A stretch of 64,000 nucleotides of DNA. Source: Halomonas campaniensis (GTDB taxonomy: Bacteria > Pseudomonadota > Gammaproteobacteria > Pseudomonadales > Halomonadaceae). Under the pieces are notes generated by a model that saw only the letters and a list, made by a program, of their open reading frames with translations, was not told where the DNA came from and searched no databases. Location of the stretch: contig NZ_JPUA01000005.1 of NCBI RefSeq assembly GCF_002211105.1, positions 42,065-106,064 on the forward strand, written 5' to 3'. Of this stretch, positions 33,278-42,365 are shown piece by piece. The position numbers and the translations under genes are program-made. Position 1 is the stretch's first letter. Each line of letters starts with the position of its first letter.

Positions 33278-33823
33278 ATGACGCGTTTTGAAATAAGCCA
33301 AACTGACGACACGCATGTGGTGCTAGGCAAGCTGACTAGCCCTTATGGGGTGAAAGGTTGGCTCAAGGTGTACTCCTACACTAGCCCAATGGACAGCATT
33401 CTTGAGTACCCGGAATGGTGGGTGCGCCAAGGTGAAACCCTAAAGCGCATAAGCATTGTTCAGGGGCGTCGGCAGGGCAAGGGAATTGTAGTGCAACTTG
33501 AAGGGGTCGATGACCGTAGTGCGGCGGAAGCATTAGCCCAAACGGACATCCTGATGCCCAAAGAGGCGCTGCCTGAGCTTTCCGACGATGAGTATTATTG
33601 GCATGAGCTTGAAGGCATGGCTGTCTTCACTCAGGCTGGCGAACGGCTAGGACGGGTCAGCTACCTGTTTGAAACCGGCGCCAACGATGTCATGGTGGTT
33701 CGCGGCGATTCAGACTCAATCGACAAGCGTGAGCGCCTGCTGCCTTTTTTGCCAGATGACGTCATCATCGAAATCAGTTCCCAAGAGGGCCGCATGGTCG
33801 TCGATTGGGATCCTGAGTTTTGA
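33278..33823 (+). CDS. rimM: 16S rRNA processing protein RimM
   Basis: A 181-residue 30S maturation factor that binds ribosomal protein S19. N-terminal RimM domain ([21 protein letters not shown]) and C-terminal PRC-barrel ([25 protein letters not shown]). It overlaps trmD at its stop codon. Confidence 0.96.
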   Translation: MTRFEISQTDDTHVVLGKLTSPYGVKGWLKVYSYTSPMDSILEYPEWWVRQGETLKRISIVQGRRQGKGIVVQLEGVDDRSAAEALAQTDILMPKEALPELSDDEYYWHELEGMAVFTQAGERLGRVSYLFETGANDVMVVRGDSDSIDKRERLLPFLPDDVIIEISSQEGRMVVDWDPEF

Positions 33824-34686
33824 CCAAACGTATGAACAGTTTGAGCAGTGATGCATCGACCGACTCAACTGAGTTGGAGAGTGGCAACGCGCCGGAAACG
33901 GCGAGCGAAGCAGCAGCGCCTGCCATGTGGATCGGTGTCGTGTCGTTGTTTCCCGAGATGTTTGACGCGCTAACCCAACAGGGCGTGGTCGGCAGAGCAG
34001 TAGAGAAACAGCGTATTGCACTGGAATTTTGGAACCCGCGGGATTACGCCACTGACCGCCACCGCAGCGTTGATGACCGCCCCTATGGTGGTGGTCCAGG
34101 CATGTTGATGAAAGTCGACACCCTGCGCGCAGCGATCTTTGCGGCCCGGGAACGGGCGCAGAAAGCCACCGGCTTAGTGCCGACGGTGATCTACCTCTCG
34201 CCCCAGGGGCGTAAGCTGGATCAGCAGGGCGTTCAAGCACTGGCATCCGCCGGGCCTTTAGTGGTCGTGGCAGGGCGCTATGAAGGCATTGATGAACGCG
34301 TGGTGGAGAGTGACATCGATGAAGAGTGGTCGATTGGTGACTATGTGCTGAGCGGGGGTGAGCTGCCGGCGATGGTGCTGATCGATGCAGCGGCAAGGCT
34401 GATTCCCGGTGTACTGGGTCATCAGGATTCCGCTATCGAAGACTCGTTTAATGACGGTCTGTTAGACTGCCCGCACTATACCCGTCCAGAAGTCATCGAC
34501 GGGCGCCAGGTGCCGGATGTGCTGTTAAGCGGTAATCATGCAGCCATCAAACGCTGGCGATTAAAGCAGTCATTAGGCCGGACATGGCAGCGTCGCCCCG
34601 ACCTGTTGGAAGGGCGCACGTTAGATGTCGAACAGCGCAAGCTGTTGAACGAGTTTATCGAAGAACACGCTCTGTCTACTAAGTAG
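33820..34686 (+). CDS. trmD: tRNA (guanine-N1)-methyltransferase TrmD
   Basis: A SPOUT methyltransferase making m1G37 in tRNAs. The core starts at [13 protein letters not shown] and includes the trefoil-knot motifs [19 protein letters not shown] and [13 protein letters not shown]. The frame runs upstream with a 35-residue Ser/Glu/Ala-rich extension. The TTG at 33820 overlaps the rimM stop and the ATG at 33832 is also possible; the ATG at the core start has no ribosome-binding site, so the extension is probably translated. Total 288 residues from the TTG. Confidence 0.93.
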   Translation: MTKRMNSLSSDASTDSTELESGNAPETASEAAAPAMWIGVVSLFPEMFDALTQQGVVGRAVEKQRIALEFWNPRDYATDRHRSVDDRPYGGGPGMLMKVDTLRAAIFAARERAQKATGLVPTVIYLSPQGRKLDQQGVQALASAGPLVVVAGRYEGIDERVVESDIDEEWSIGDYVLSGGELPAMVLIDAAARLIPGVLGHQDSAIEDSFNDGLLDCPHYTRPEVIDGRQVPDVLLSGNHAAIKRWRLKQSLGRTWQRRPDLLEGRTLDVEQRKLLNEFIEEHALSTK

Positions 34687-34846
34687 TGTGTTTCAGCTAC
34701 CTAGATCAGAGCGGCGGTGCAGGGCGAAAAAGCGCACCTGTGTCACCCATAACGACTCCCGCGTAGCTCGTTTCGAGCGCCGGGATCACGGCTTCCGCCA
34801 CCCATGATAGAGCGGTCAAGCCAACACGTTATTCAGGAGTATGATG

Positions 34847-35203
34847 ATGAGCAGCAAAAGCAAAGTGATCCAGGCGATCGAATCTGAGCAAATGGGCAAG
34901 GAAATTCCTACCTTTGCCCCCGGCGACACTATTGTCGTTCAGGTAAAAGTAAAAGAAGGCACTCGCGAGCGTCTGCAGGCGTTTGAAGGTGTGGTCATTG
35001 GTAAACGTAACCGTGGCCTGAACTCCGCTTTCACCGTGCGTAAAATTTCTCACGGCGTTGGCGTTGAGCGTACCTTCCAGACCTACAGCCCGCTGGTTGA
35101 CTCGATCGAAGTCAAGCGTCGCGGTGACGTGCGTCAAGCCAAGCTTTACTACCTGCGCGAGCGCAGCGGTCGTTCTGCACGTATCAAGGAAAAGCTGGCT
35201 TAA
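34847..35203 (+). CDS. rplS: 50S ribosomal protein L19
   Basis: A 118-residue ribosomal protein ([54 protein letters not shown]). Three ATGs in a row follow AGGAG; only the third has proper spacing. Last gene of the rpsP operon, followed by a strong terminator. Confidence 0.97.
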   Translation: MSSKSKVIQAIESEQMGKEIPTFAPGDTIVVQVKVKEGTRERLQAFEGVVIGKRNRGLNSAFTVRKISHGVGVERTFQTYSPLVDSIEVKRRGDVRQAKLYYLRERSGRSARIKEKLA

Positions 35204-35254
35204 ACGCCACTGTTCCTCGGGCGCACGCTGTTGGCGTTGCGCCCGGATACCAAG

Positions 35255-35287
35255 ACCCCGTCACCGCTTTGCGGGGCGGGGTTTTGT
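35255..35287 (+). terminator. terminator of the rpsP-rplS operon
   Basis: ACCCCG/CGGGGT with an inner CCGC-TTT-GCGG stem followed by TTTTGTTT, 52 bases after rplS. Confidence 0.85.
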
Positions 35288-35326
35288 TTATGCCGCTCAA
35301 TAAAAGCGGCGGGAGGTGACTAACCT

Positions 35327-36208
35327 ATGAGCGTTATCGATGCCTTTTTAGATGCTCTCTGGCTTGAGCAGGGCGCCAGCGATCATACGTTAGCCGCCTA
35401 TCGGCGTGATTTAACCGCCTGGCACAGCCACCTGGAGAGCCACGGCGAAGCCCTCTTGGCGCCGCCGCCGGAGCGCCTCAGTGAATGGCTGGCCAGCCGC
35501 CGGGAGGAAGGCTATCAGTTGCGCAGCAATGCCCGGCTGCTGTCGACGCTGCGCAGCTTCTACCGCTGGGGGCGTTTAAATAATCAGGTGGAGAGCGATC
35601 CGCTCACCGATATCAAGTTACCCCGCGTCATCCCTGGTTTGCCGAACACCTTGGAAGAGGATGAGGTAGAGCGCCTGTTGATGGCGCCGGATACCGATAC
35701 CCCGCTGGGCGTCCGCGATCGCGCCATGCTGGAGTTACTCTATGCCTGTGGTCTACGTGTCTCTGAACTGGTGGGGCTGACCGGCGATGCGGTTAATTTA
35801 AGCCAAAACGTGGTGCGGGTGCGCGGTAAAGGCGATAAAGACCGCCTGGTGCCCATGGGTGAAGAGGCGGCGGATTGGCTGGCGCACTATATGCAGAGCG
35901 CACGGCTGGCGCTAATGAGCGACCCGACCCGGCCAGCGCTGTTTCCTGGCCGGGGCGATAAAGCCATGACCCGGCAAACCTTTTGGCACCGGATTAAGGT
36001 GCATGCAATAACCGCCGGGATTACTCGACCACTGTCGCCACATACACTTCGCCATGCATTTGCGACCCATTTATTGAATCATGGGGCCAATTTGCGGGTC
36101 GTACAGCTGCTGCTGGGTCATAGCGACCTGTCGACGACCCAAATTTATACCCATGTAGCCCAGGCGCGCTTGGAAAGCCTACATGCAGAACATCACCCAA
36201 GAGGCTGA
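35327..36208 (+). CDS. xerD: site-specific tyrosine recombinase XerD
   Basis: A 293-residue recombinase that resolves chromosome dimers at dif with XerC. Catalytic residues are Arg144 (CGLRVSEL), Lys168, His239 and Arg242 (PHTLRHAFATHLL), His265 (LLGHSDLSTT) and Tyr274. The xerD-dsbC order is conserved in gammaproteobacteria, which favours XerD over XerC. Confidence 0.95.
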   Translation: MSVIDAFLDALWLEQGASDHTLAAYRRDLTAWHSHLESHGEALLAPPPERLSEWLASRREEGYQLRSNARLLSTLRSFYRWGRLNNQVESDPLTDIKLPRVIPGLPNTLEEDEVERLLMAPDTDTPLGVRDRAMLELLYACGLRVSELVGLTGDAVNLSQNVVRVRGKGDKDRLVPMGEEAADWLAHYMQSARLALMSDPTRPALFPGRGDKAMTRQTFWHRIKVHAITAGITRPLSPHTLRHAFATHLLNHGANLRVVQLLLGHSDLSTTQIYTHVAQARLESLHAEHHPRG

Positions 36209-36212
36209 ATTG

Positions 36213-36986
36213 ATGATGCGTCAACGCCGTTTAGTAGTATCTCCTTTAGTAACGCCTGTCTCACTGCTGACGTGCCTGTTAACCGTCAGCCTGTTACCTT
36301 CCGCTGCCCAGGCGGACGAGGTGGCTGATCAACTTGCTGAATCGCTGAGTGTTAATGGACAGAAAATGCCGGTGGAAACGGTCACTGAGACCCCCATGGA
36401 GGGCGTCTATCATGTGCAACTGGAGAGTGGCGAAGCCTTCTACTCCAACGCTGACGGTAGCCACTTTCTGGTCGGTGACCTGTACGAAAATGGCGATGAA
36501 GGGTTGGTCAATTTGACCGAACAAGAGCAGAACCAAGAACGTGCCGATGCATTGGCAGCCGTACCTGACGATGAGCTGGTGATCTTCCGCGGTGCCGATG
36601 AACCGAAAGCCACTATAACGGTGTTTACTGACCCTACCTGCCCCTACTGCGCGCGGTTACACGACACCATTCCAGAGTTGAACGAACGCGGTATCGCGGT
36701 TCACTATATGGCGTTTCCCCGTGCGGGCATGGGCAGCCAAGCGGCCACCACGCTGCAGCAGGTGTGGTGCTCGGATAATCGCAGCGAAGCGATGACCCAA
36801 GCCAAAGAGGGTGAGGCGATTTCCAGTGCAGCAGACTGCGACAATCCCGTGGCGGGGCAGTATGATCTGGGTAAGGCACTGGGCGTACAGGGCACGCCGG
36901 CGATTATTTTGCCCGATGGGCAAATGGTGCCGGGGTTTGTGCCCCCCGAGCGGCTCTCTGCCATGTTAGGCTTGGATGACGCATAA
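36213..36986 (+). CDS. dsbC: thiol:disulfide interchange protein DsbC
   Basis: A 257-residue periplasmic disulfide isomerase. Signal peptide to about residue 34 (AAQA/DEV), DsbC N-terminal dimerisation region, then a thioredoxin fold with the active site Cys143-Pro-Tyr-Cys146 and the cis-Pro region GTPAII. Start taken at the ATG pair following AAGAGG just beyond xerD; an earlier in-frame ATG lies inside xerD. Confidence 0.94.
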   Translation: MMRQRRLVVSPLVTPVSLLTCLLTVSLLPSAAQADEVADQLAESLSVNGQKMPVETVTETPMEGVYHVQLESGEAFYSNADGSHFLVGDLYENGDEGLVNLTEQEQNQERADALAAVPDDELVIFRGADEPKATITVFTDPTCPYCARLHDTIPELNERGIAVHYMAFPRAGMGSQAATTLQQVWCSDNRSEAMTQAKEGEAISSAADCDNPVAGQYDLGKALGVQGTPAIILPDGQMVPGFVPPERLSAMLGLDDA

Positions 36987-37096
36987 CGTCACCTCCAAAG
37001 ATAAAGCAAAACGCTGAGACACGGTCTTTAAGATCGACTTCAACACCGTAATTAAGGCCAGCACCACCAGGTGCACAACACGAAAGGGGAAGTATT

Positions 37097-38413
37097 TTGA
37101 AACCGGTAAGAGTAGGTATTTGTGGTCTAGGTACTGTCGGTGGCGGCACCTTTAACGTATTGACTCGCAACGCTGATGATATTGCGCGTCGTGCTGGCCG
37201 CCCTATTGTGATTGAGCAGGTTGCTCACCGCAGTATTCATCCTGACTGCGATATTACCGGCATCAATGCCACCTCCGATGTGTTTGAAGTGGCGACCAAT
37301 CCCAATGTGGATGTCCTGGTGGAGCTCATAGGCGGTTACGATATCGCCCGCGAGCTGGTGCTCACCGCCATTGAAAACGGTAAGCACGTGGTCACCGCCA
37401 ACAAGGCGCTGATTGCAGTGCACGGCAACGAAATCTTCAAGGCCGCTCACGAAAAGGGCGTTATTGTGGCGTTTGAGGCCGCGGTGGCCGGCGGTATCCC
37501 CGTCATTAAATCGCTGCGCGAAGGCCTGGGTGCCAACCGCATCGAGTGGGTGGCGGGCATTATCAACGGCACCGGCAACTATATCCTTACCCATATGCGC
37601 GATGAAGGCCGCGCCTTTGAAGACGTGCTTGCGGAAGCCCAGGCGCTAGGCTATGCCGAATCTGATCCCACCTTTGACGTGGAAGGTATCGATGCCGCGC
37701 ACAAGCTGACGATTTTGGCCTCGATTGCCTACGGCGTGCCGCTGCAGTTCGAGAAAGCCTTCACCGAAGGTATCTCGCGGATTACTGCGGAAGACGTCGA
37801 GCAAGCCGACAATCTAGGCTATGTGATCAAGCACCTGGGTATTTCCAAGCGTACCGATCAAGGCCTGGAGCTGCGGGTTCACCCCACGCTGATTCCTAAA
37901 GAGCGTCTGCTGGCCAATGTTCATGGCGTAAAAAATGCTATTGCGGTCATGGGCGACGCGGTAGGGCCGACGCTCTACTACGGCGCTGGCGCCGGCGCCG
38001 AGCCGACTGCATCAGCGGTGGTGGCCGATTTACTCGACGTGGCGCGGGATATCTCCACCGAGCACCGCTACCGGGTTCCCTATCTGGCGTTTAGCGGCAT
38101 CGACGAAGATGTCAGCCAACTTCCTATTATGCCGATGGAAGACATCATCACGGCTTACTACCTGCGCCTGTTGGCGGTGGATCGCCCCGGCGTATTGGCG
38201 CGGGTGGCCACGATCCTATCTGAGCAGGGTATCTCGATTGAGGCACTGATTCAGAAAGAGGCCACCGAAGGCGAGCTGGTGCCGATCATTCTGCTCACAC
38301 ACCGCACCAAAGAGAAGCAGATGAACGAAGCGATTCGTGAAATCGAATCCATGGCCGATATTGCGGGCCCCGTCACGCGTATTCGCGTGGAAAGCTTGAG
38401 TGAAGGGGAGTAA
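37097..38413 (+). CDS. hom: homoserine dehydrogenase
   Basis: A 438-residue monofunctional enzyme reducing aspartate semialdehyde to homoserine. N-terminal Rossmann domain (GICGLGTVGGGT), catalytic domain with IINGTGNYILTHM and DPTFDVEGIDAAHK, and a C-terminal ACT domain (from about residue 355, DRPGVLARVATILSE) for feedback by threonine. Starts at TTG preceded by AGGGGAAG. Forms a threonine-synthesis pair with thrC, 6 bases apart. Confidence 0.96.
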   Translation: MKPVRVGICGLGTVGGGTFNVLTRNADDIARRAGRPIVIEQVAHRSIHPDCDITGINATSDVFEVATNPNVDVLVELIGGYDIARELVLTAIENGKHVVTANKALIAVHGNEIFKAAHEKGVIVAFEAAVAGGIPVIKSLREGLGANRIEWVAGIINGTGNYILTHMRDEGRAFEDVLAEAQALGYAESDPTFDVEGIDAAHKLTILASIAYGVPLQFEKAFTEGISRITAEDVEQADNLGYVIKHLGISKRTDQGLELRVHPTLIPKERLLANVHGVKNAIAVMGDAVGPTLYYGAGAGAEPTASAVVADLLDVARDISTEHRYRVPYLAFSGIDEDVSQLPIMPMEDIITAYYLRLLAVDRPGVLARVATILSEQGISIEALIQKEATEGELVPIILLTHRTKEKQMNEAIREIESMADIAGPVTRIRVESLSEGE

Positions 38414-38419
38414 GCCTAA

Positions 38420-39808
38420 ATGCGCTATATCAGTACGCGTGGGCAGGCGCCCGCGCTCTCCTTTGAAGAAGTGGTGCTCACCGGGATGGCCAGCGATGGC
38501 GGCCTCTATGTGCCGGAAACACTGCCTGAATTCTCCCGCGAAGAGCTGGCCGACATGGCCGGGCTCTCCTACGCGGAAATCGCCTTTCGGGTGATGAAGC
38601 CGTTTGTGAACGGTGAGATCGACGATGCGACCTTCCGCAACATCGTGACCGAGGCCTACGCGACCTTTAATCACGACGCCGTGCTGCCGCTCAAACAGCT
38701 GGATGCCAATCACTTCCTGCTTGAGCAGTTTCATGGCCCGACGCTGGCGTTTAAAGACGTAGCGTTACAGCTGCTCGGGCGCCTGCTCGATCACTTCCTG
38801 AAAAAGCGCGGCGAGCGTGCGGTGATCATGGGCGCGACCTCTGGTGATACCGGTTCGGCGGCGATTGAGGGCTGTCGCCACTGCGACAACCTGGATATCT
38901 TTATTCTGCACCCGCACAACCGGGTCTCGGAAGTACAGCGCAGGCAAATGACCTCGGTGCTGGCCAATAACGTCTTTAATATTGCCATTGAAGGCAATTT
39001 CGACGATGCCCAAGCGATGGTCAAGGCCAGCTTTGCCGACCAGTCGTTTCTCAACGGTACGCGGTTGGTCGCAGTGAACTCGATCAACTGGGCGCGCATT
39101 ATGGCGCAGATCGTTTACTACATCGCTTCAGGCGTTGCCCTGGGTGCGCCGCACCGTGAAGTGAGCTTCTGCGTGCCGTCGGCTAACTTCGGCAACGTGT
39201 TTGCCGGCTATATGGCCTACAAAATGGGTCTGCCGGTGAAGCAGTTCATCATCGCCACCAACGCCAACGATATTCTGCACCGCACGCTGGCCGCCAACGA
39301 CTTCTCCAAAAAAGAGCTGGCGGCTACTTTAGCGCCCTCCATGGATATCGTAGTGTCGTCTAACTTTGAACGTCTGCTGTTTGACGCCTACGACCGCGAT
39401 GGCTTGGCCGTGGCGGCGCTGCTTGAGCGCTTCCAGCAGGAACCCACGGCGCTGGCCGATGCGCCGCTGGCCAAGCTACGCGAGAAGTTCTCCAGCTACA
39501 GTGTAGATGACGCGACGATTCTGGAAGTGATCCGCGATGCCCATAAACGCACCGGTGAAATGCTCGACCCGCACACCGCCACCGGCTATCGTGCCGCCGA
39601 GCGTGCCCGTGCTGACCAGTCAACGCCGATGATTACTCTCGCCACTGCACACCCGGCCAAATTTGCCGAAGCGGTAGTAAAAGCGGGCTTCCTGGGCGTG
39701 CCACTACCACCGCATATGGAAGACCTGATTGAGCGCGAAGAGCGCTACACAGTGCTCCCTGCGGAACTTGCCGCCGTGCAGCAGTTCGTTGCGGAAAACC
39801 GGCGTTAA
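38420..39808 (+). CDS. thrC: threonine synthase
   Basis: A 462-residue PLP enzyme converting O-phosphohomoserine to threonine. N-terminal MRYISTRGQAPALSFEEVVLTG, PLP lysine in HGPTLAFKDVALQLLG, and the phosphate loop GATSGDTGSAAIEG. Its Shine-Dalgarno (GGGGAG) lies in the end of hom. Confidence 0.97.
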   Translation: MRYISTRGQAPALSFEEVVLTGMASDGGLYVPETLPEFSREELADMAGLSYAEIAFRVMKPFVNGEIDDATFRNIVTEAYATFNHDAVLPLKQLDANHFLLEQFHGPTLAFKDVALQLLGRLLDHFLKKRGERAVIMGATSGDTGSAAIEGCRHCDNLDIFILHPHNRVSEVQRRQMTSVLANNVFNIAIEGNFDDAQAMVKASFADQSFLNGTRLVAVNSINWARIMAQIVYYIASGVALGAPHREVSFCVPSANFGNVFAGYMAYKMGLPVKQFIIATNANDILHRTLAANDFSKKELAATLAPSMDIVVSSNFERLLFDAYDRDGLAVAALLERFQQEPTALADAPLAKLREKFSSYSVDDATILEVIRDAHKRTGEMLDPHTATGYRAAERARADQSTPMITLATAHPAKFAEAVVKAGFLGVPLPPHMEDLIEREERYTVLPAELAAVQQFVAENRR

Positions 39809-39815
39809 CGAATTA

Positions 39816-41627
39816 ATGGCCTCAGTGACTGATTTACCCCATAGCACGCTGTCGTCTAGCAAGAGCGAGCCGCGCTTAGAGCCTCGTCCAGTGGATGAGG
39901 CGCTTTATGCCCGTGCCCAAGCGGAAGGCCTAAGCGAACTGCAGGCACGGCTACTGGCCTCCCGTTTGCCCGGCTACAGCGGCGAGCTGTTGCCGTTAAT
40001 CTCTCCTAGCCTACGTTATCTGGCCCATCCGGAGAAACTGGCCGACGGTCGCCGCGCCGCTGAGCGTATCGCTCAGGCGGTGGCAGAGGGCGAGGCGATC
40101 GGCATTCTTACCGACTACGATGTGGACGGTATTACCTCCCATGTGGTGATCCGGCGCACGCTGGTGGAGCTGTTTGGGGTGCCGGAAGGCAAGCTGCATA
40201 GTCTGATCGGCCATCGTATTCACGACGGCTACGGGATTAGCCTACCGCTGGTAGAGCGCACCCTTGCGCAAAAGCCGTTTCCCACTCTGGTGATTACCGC
40301 CGATTGCGGCAGCTCCGATGAGCCGCGTATCGCGCGTTTAAAAGCGGCGGGTATCGACGTTGTGGTCAGCGACCACCACGCTCTGCCCGTAGAGGGGCCG
40401 CCAAGCTCGGCATATGCCTGCGTTAACCCTACCCGTGATGACTGTGAGTATCCTGATAAAACCATCGCCGGTTGTATGGTGGCGTGGCTATTGATATCGC
40501 TTGCGCGCGGTGTGCTGATCGAGTGGGGGGCACTGCCGGATTCGACACCTAAACTGTCACCCTGGCTCTCTTACGTGGCGCTAGGCACGGTAGCGGATTG
40601 TGTCTCCTTAGGCGGCAGTCCCGCCAATCGCGCAGTGGTCAATCAAGGGTTAAAACTGATCAATCGTATGGATGCGGCGTGTTGGCGCGCCATGGCCACG
40701 CGCTTAGGCGCCGACAGCGTGCCGTTTAACGCCGAGACGTTAGCGTTTCAGATGGGGCCGCGTATCAATGCCCGCTCGCGGCTGGACGACCCCTACGCGG
40801 CGCTGCACTTTATGCTGGCCGAGAACGATGGGGTCGCCAATCGCCAGCTCGACGTGCTGGATCAGGATAACCAGTCCCGCAAAGCGATTGAGGCCGATAT
40901 GGCCACCGAGGCGCGCACTCTTGCCACGGCAGCCCTGGACGCCGATGAGCCCGCCGTGGTGGTGCTGCTGGAAGACGGCCACCCCGGCGTACAGGGGATC
41001 GTCGCCTCGCGGTTGGTGCAGGCCTACGGGCGACCGGCGGTAGTGTTAACACAAGCATCGGCACCGGGCATGCTAACCGGCTCCGGCCGCTCTATCGATG
41101 GGCTACATCTGCGCGATGCCCTACAGCGCGCTTTTGAGCTTGCTCCCCAGGCGTTACCACGCTTTGGCGGCCATAGTGGCGCGGCAGGGGTGGGCGTGCC
41201 ACGTGATCAGCTTGATGCCTTTAAAACGGCTTTCTTGCAGGCAGTGGGCGAGCAGTTAGAGGGACGAACGCTCTATCCGCGCCTATGGACGGATGGTGAG
41301 CTCTCCACGACGCAGCTTTCGCTGACCACCTTGCAGGAGATCGAAACCCTTGGCCCCTACGGGCGTGAATTCGACCCACCGCTGTTTGAGGGGCGTTTTA
41401 TCGTTGAAGCGCTGCGCCCGGTGGGCGCCGACGGCGCACACCTGATGCTGGAGCTTTCCACTGGCCCTGTGACCTGCAAAGCGATTTGGTTTCGCGCCCT
41501 AACGCCGGGGGAACTGCCTGGGTTTAACGTTGGCGATACGCTGCACTGTGCTTACAAGCTTAACCGCAACCGCTGGCGTGGCCGGGAGACGCTGCAGTTA
41601 ATGGTCGAGCACGCCAGCGCCATTTAA
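39816..41627 (+). CDS. recJ: single-stranded-DNA-specific exonuclease RecJ
   Basis: A 603-residue DHH-family 5'-3' exonuclease. Metal motifs: DYDVDGITSH, TADCGSSDEP (where E. coli has DNGISS) and SDHHALP; a DHHA1 domain follows with GSGRSIDGLHLRDAL and FGGHSGAAGVG, then the OB-fold C-terminus. The frame is open into thrC, but the ATG at 39816 gives a normal N-terminus. Position after thrC fits recJ context. Confidence 0.9.
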   Translation: MASVTDLPHSTLSSSKSEPRLEPRPVDEALYARAQAEGLSELQARLLASRLPGYSGELLPLISPSLRYLAHPEKLADGRRAAERIAQAVAEGEAIGILTDYDVDGITSHVVIRRTLVELFGVPEGKLHSLIGHRIHDGYGISLPLVERTLAQKPFPTLVITADCGSSDEPRIARLKAAGIDVVVSDHHALPVEGPPSSAYACVNPTRDDCEYPDKTIAGCMVAWLLISLARGVLIEWGALPDSTPKLSPWLSYVALGTVADCVSLGGSPANRAVVNQGLKLINRMDAACWRAMATRLGADSVPFNAETLAFQMGPRINARSRLDDPYAALHFMLAENDGVANRQLDVLDQDNQSRKAIEADMATEARTLATAALDADEPAVVVLLEDGHPGVQGIVASRLVQAYGRPAVVLTQASAPGMLTGSGRSIDGLHLRDALQRAFELAPQALPRFGGHSGAAGVGVPRDQLDAFKTAFLQAVGEQLEGRTLYPRLWTDGELSTTQLSLTTLQEIETLGPYGREFDPPLFEGRFIVEALRPVGADGAHLMLELSTGPVTCKAIWFRALTPGELPGFNVGDTLHCAYKLNRNRWRGRETLQLMVEHASAI

Positions 41628-41657
41628 ACCTCATAACTGTTCAAGTAAGGACGCCCC

Positions 41658-42287
41658 ATGCGCGTAGAAGATTTATCCCAGGATCTGCATCGCCCCTACG
41701 AAGATGTGATGGCGATGCTGCTGGGCACCTTCTTTGTCGCCCTGGGGGTGACCTTTTATACCCATGCGGTGTTGCTAACAGGGAGTACGGCGGGCTTAGC
41801 GCTGCTGTTGAGCTATATGACCAGCAGCATTACCGGCTGGGGTTTTGGGGTGTACTTTTTTGCCATTAACCTACCGTTTTACTACCTGGCGGTGAAACGG
41901 ATGGGCTGGAGTTTTACCCTGCGCACCTTCGCCGCCATCGGCTTGGTATCGCTGTTTTCAGAGTTAACTCAAGGCTGGGTGCAGTTTGCCAAGGTGCCCT
42001 CACTCTACGCCGCCTTGATGGGCGGCGCGCTGATGGGCATTGGTATGCTGATGCTGTTTCGCCACCGTACCAGCCTGGGCGGTATCAATATCCTCGCGCT
42101 CTATCTGCAGGATAAACACGGCCTGCGTGCAGGCTACGTTCAACTCGCCATCGACGGCGTCATCCTGCTGATTGCCCTGACCCAACTGCCGTTGGATCGC
42201 GTGGGCTACTCGGTACTGGGCGCGCTGACACTCAACCTAATCATCGCCCTGAACCATAAGCCAGGGCGATATATTGGGGTGAGCTAA
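41658..42287 (+). CDS. YitT-family membrane protein
   Basis: A 209-residue membrane protein with five to six predicted helices (e.g. LLGTFFVALGVTFYTHAVLLT, YVQLAIDGVILLIALTQL). The family is widespread and its transport role is unproven. Motifs TGSTAGLALLL and FRHRTSLGGINILALYLQ match it. Converges with the copA operon. Confidence 0.85.
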   Translation: MRVEDLSQDLHRPYEDVMAMLLGTFFVALGVTFYTHAVLLTGSTAGLALLLSYMTSSITGWGFGVYFFAINLPFYYLAVKRMGWSFTLRTFAAIGLVSLFSELTQGWVQFAKVPSLYAALMGGALMGIGMLMLFRHRTSLGGINILALYLQDKHGLRAGYVQLAIDGVILLIALTQLPLDRVGYSVLGALTLNLIIALNHKPGRYIGVS

Positions 42288-42293
42288 AAACGT

Positions 42294-42365
42294 TTAGCCA
42301 AGCCAGAACCACCACACGATTAGTGCTATAAGCCCCAGGCCTGCCAAGTTGATCAATAAGCTCAT
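42294..42365 (-). CDS. 23-residue membrane peptide coupled to copA
   Basis: A short frame that starts in the ATGA overlap with the copA stop codon and encodes one strongly hydrophobic segment ending [11 protein letters not shown]. It is preceded by GAGGAA within the copA end, at suitable spacing. It could be a single-pass regulatory micropeptide of the pump, like KdpF for KdpABC. Alternatively it may be the N-terminal anchor left from a longer membrane-anchored protein, since the frame stops right after the anchor. It is not a chance reading of another gene; YitT ends before it. Confidence 0.6.
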   Translation of the reverse strand: MSLLINLAGLGLIALIVWWFWLG

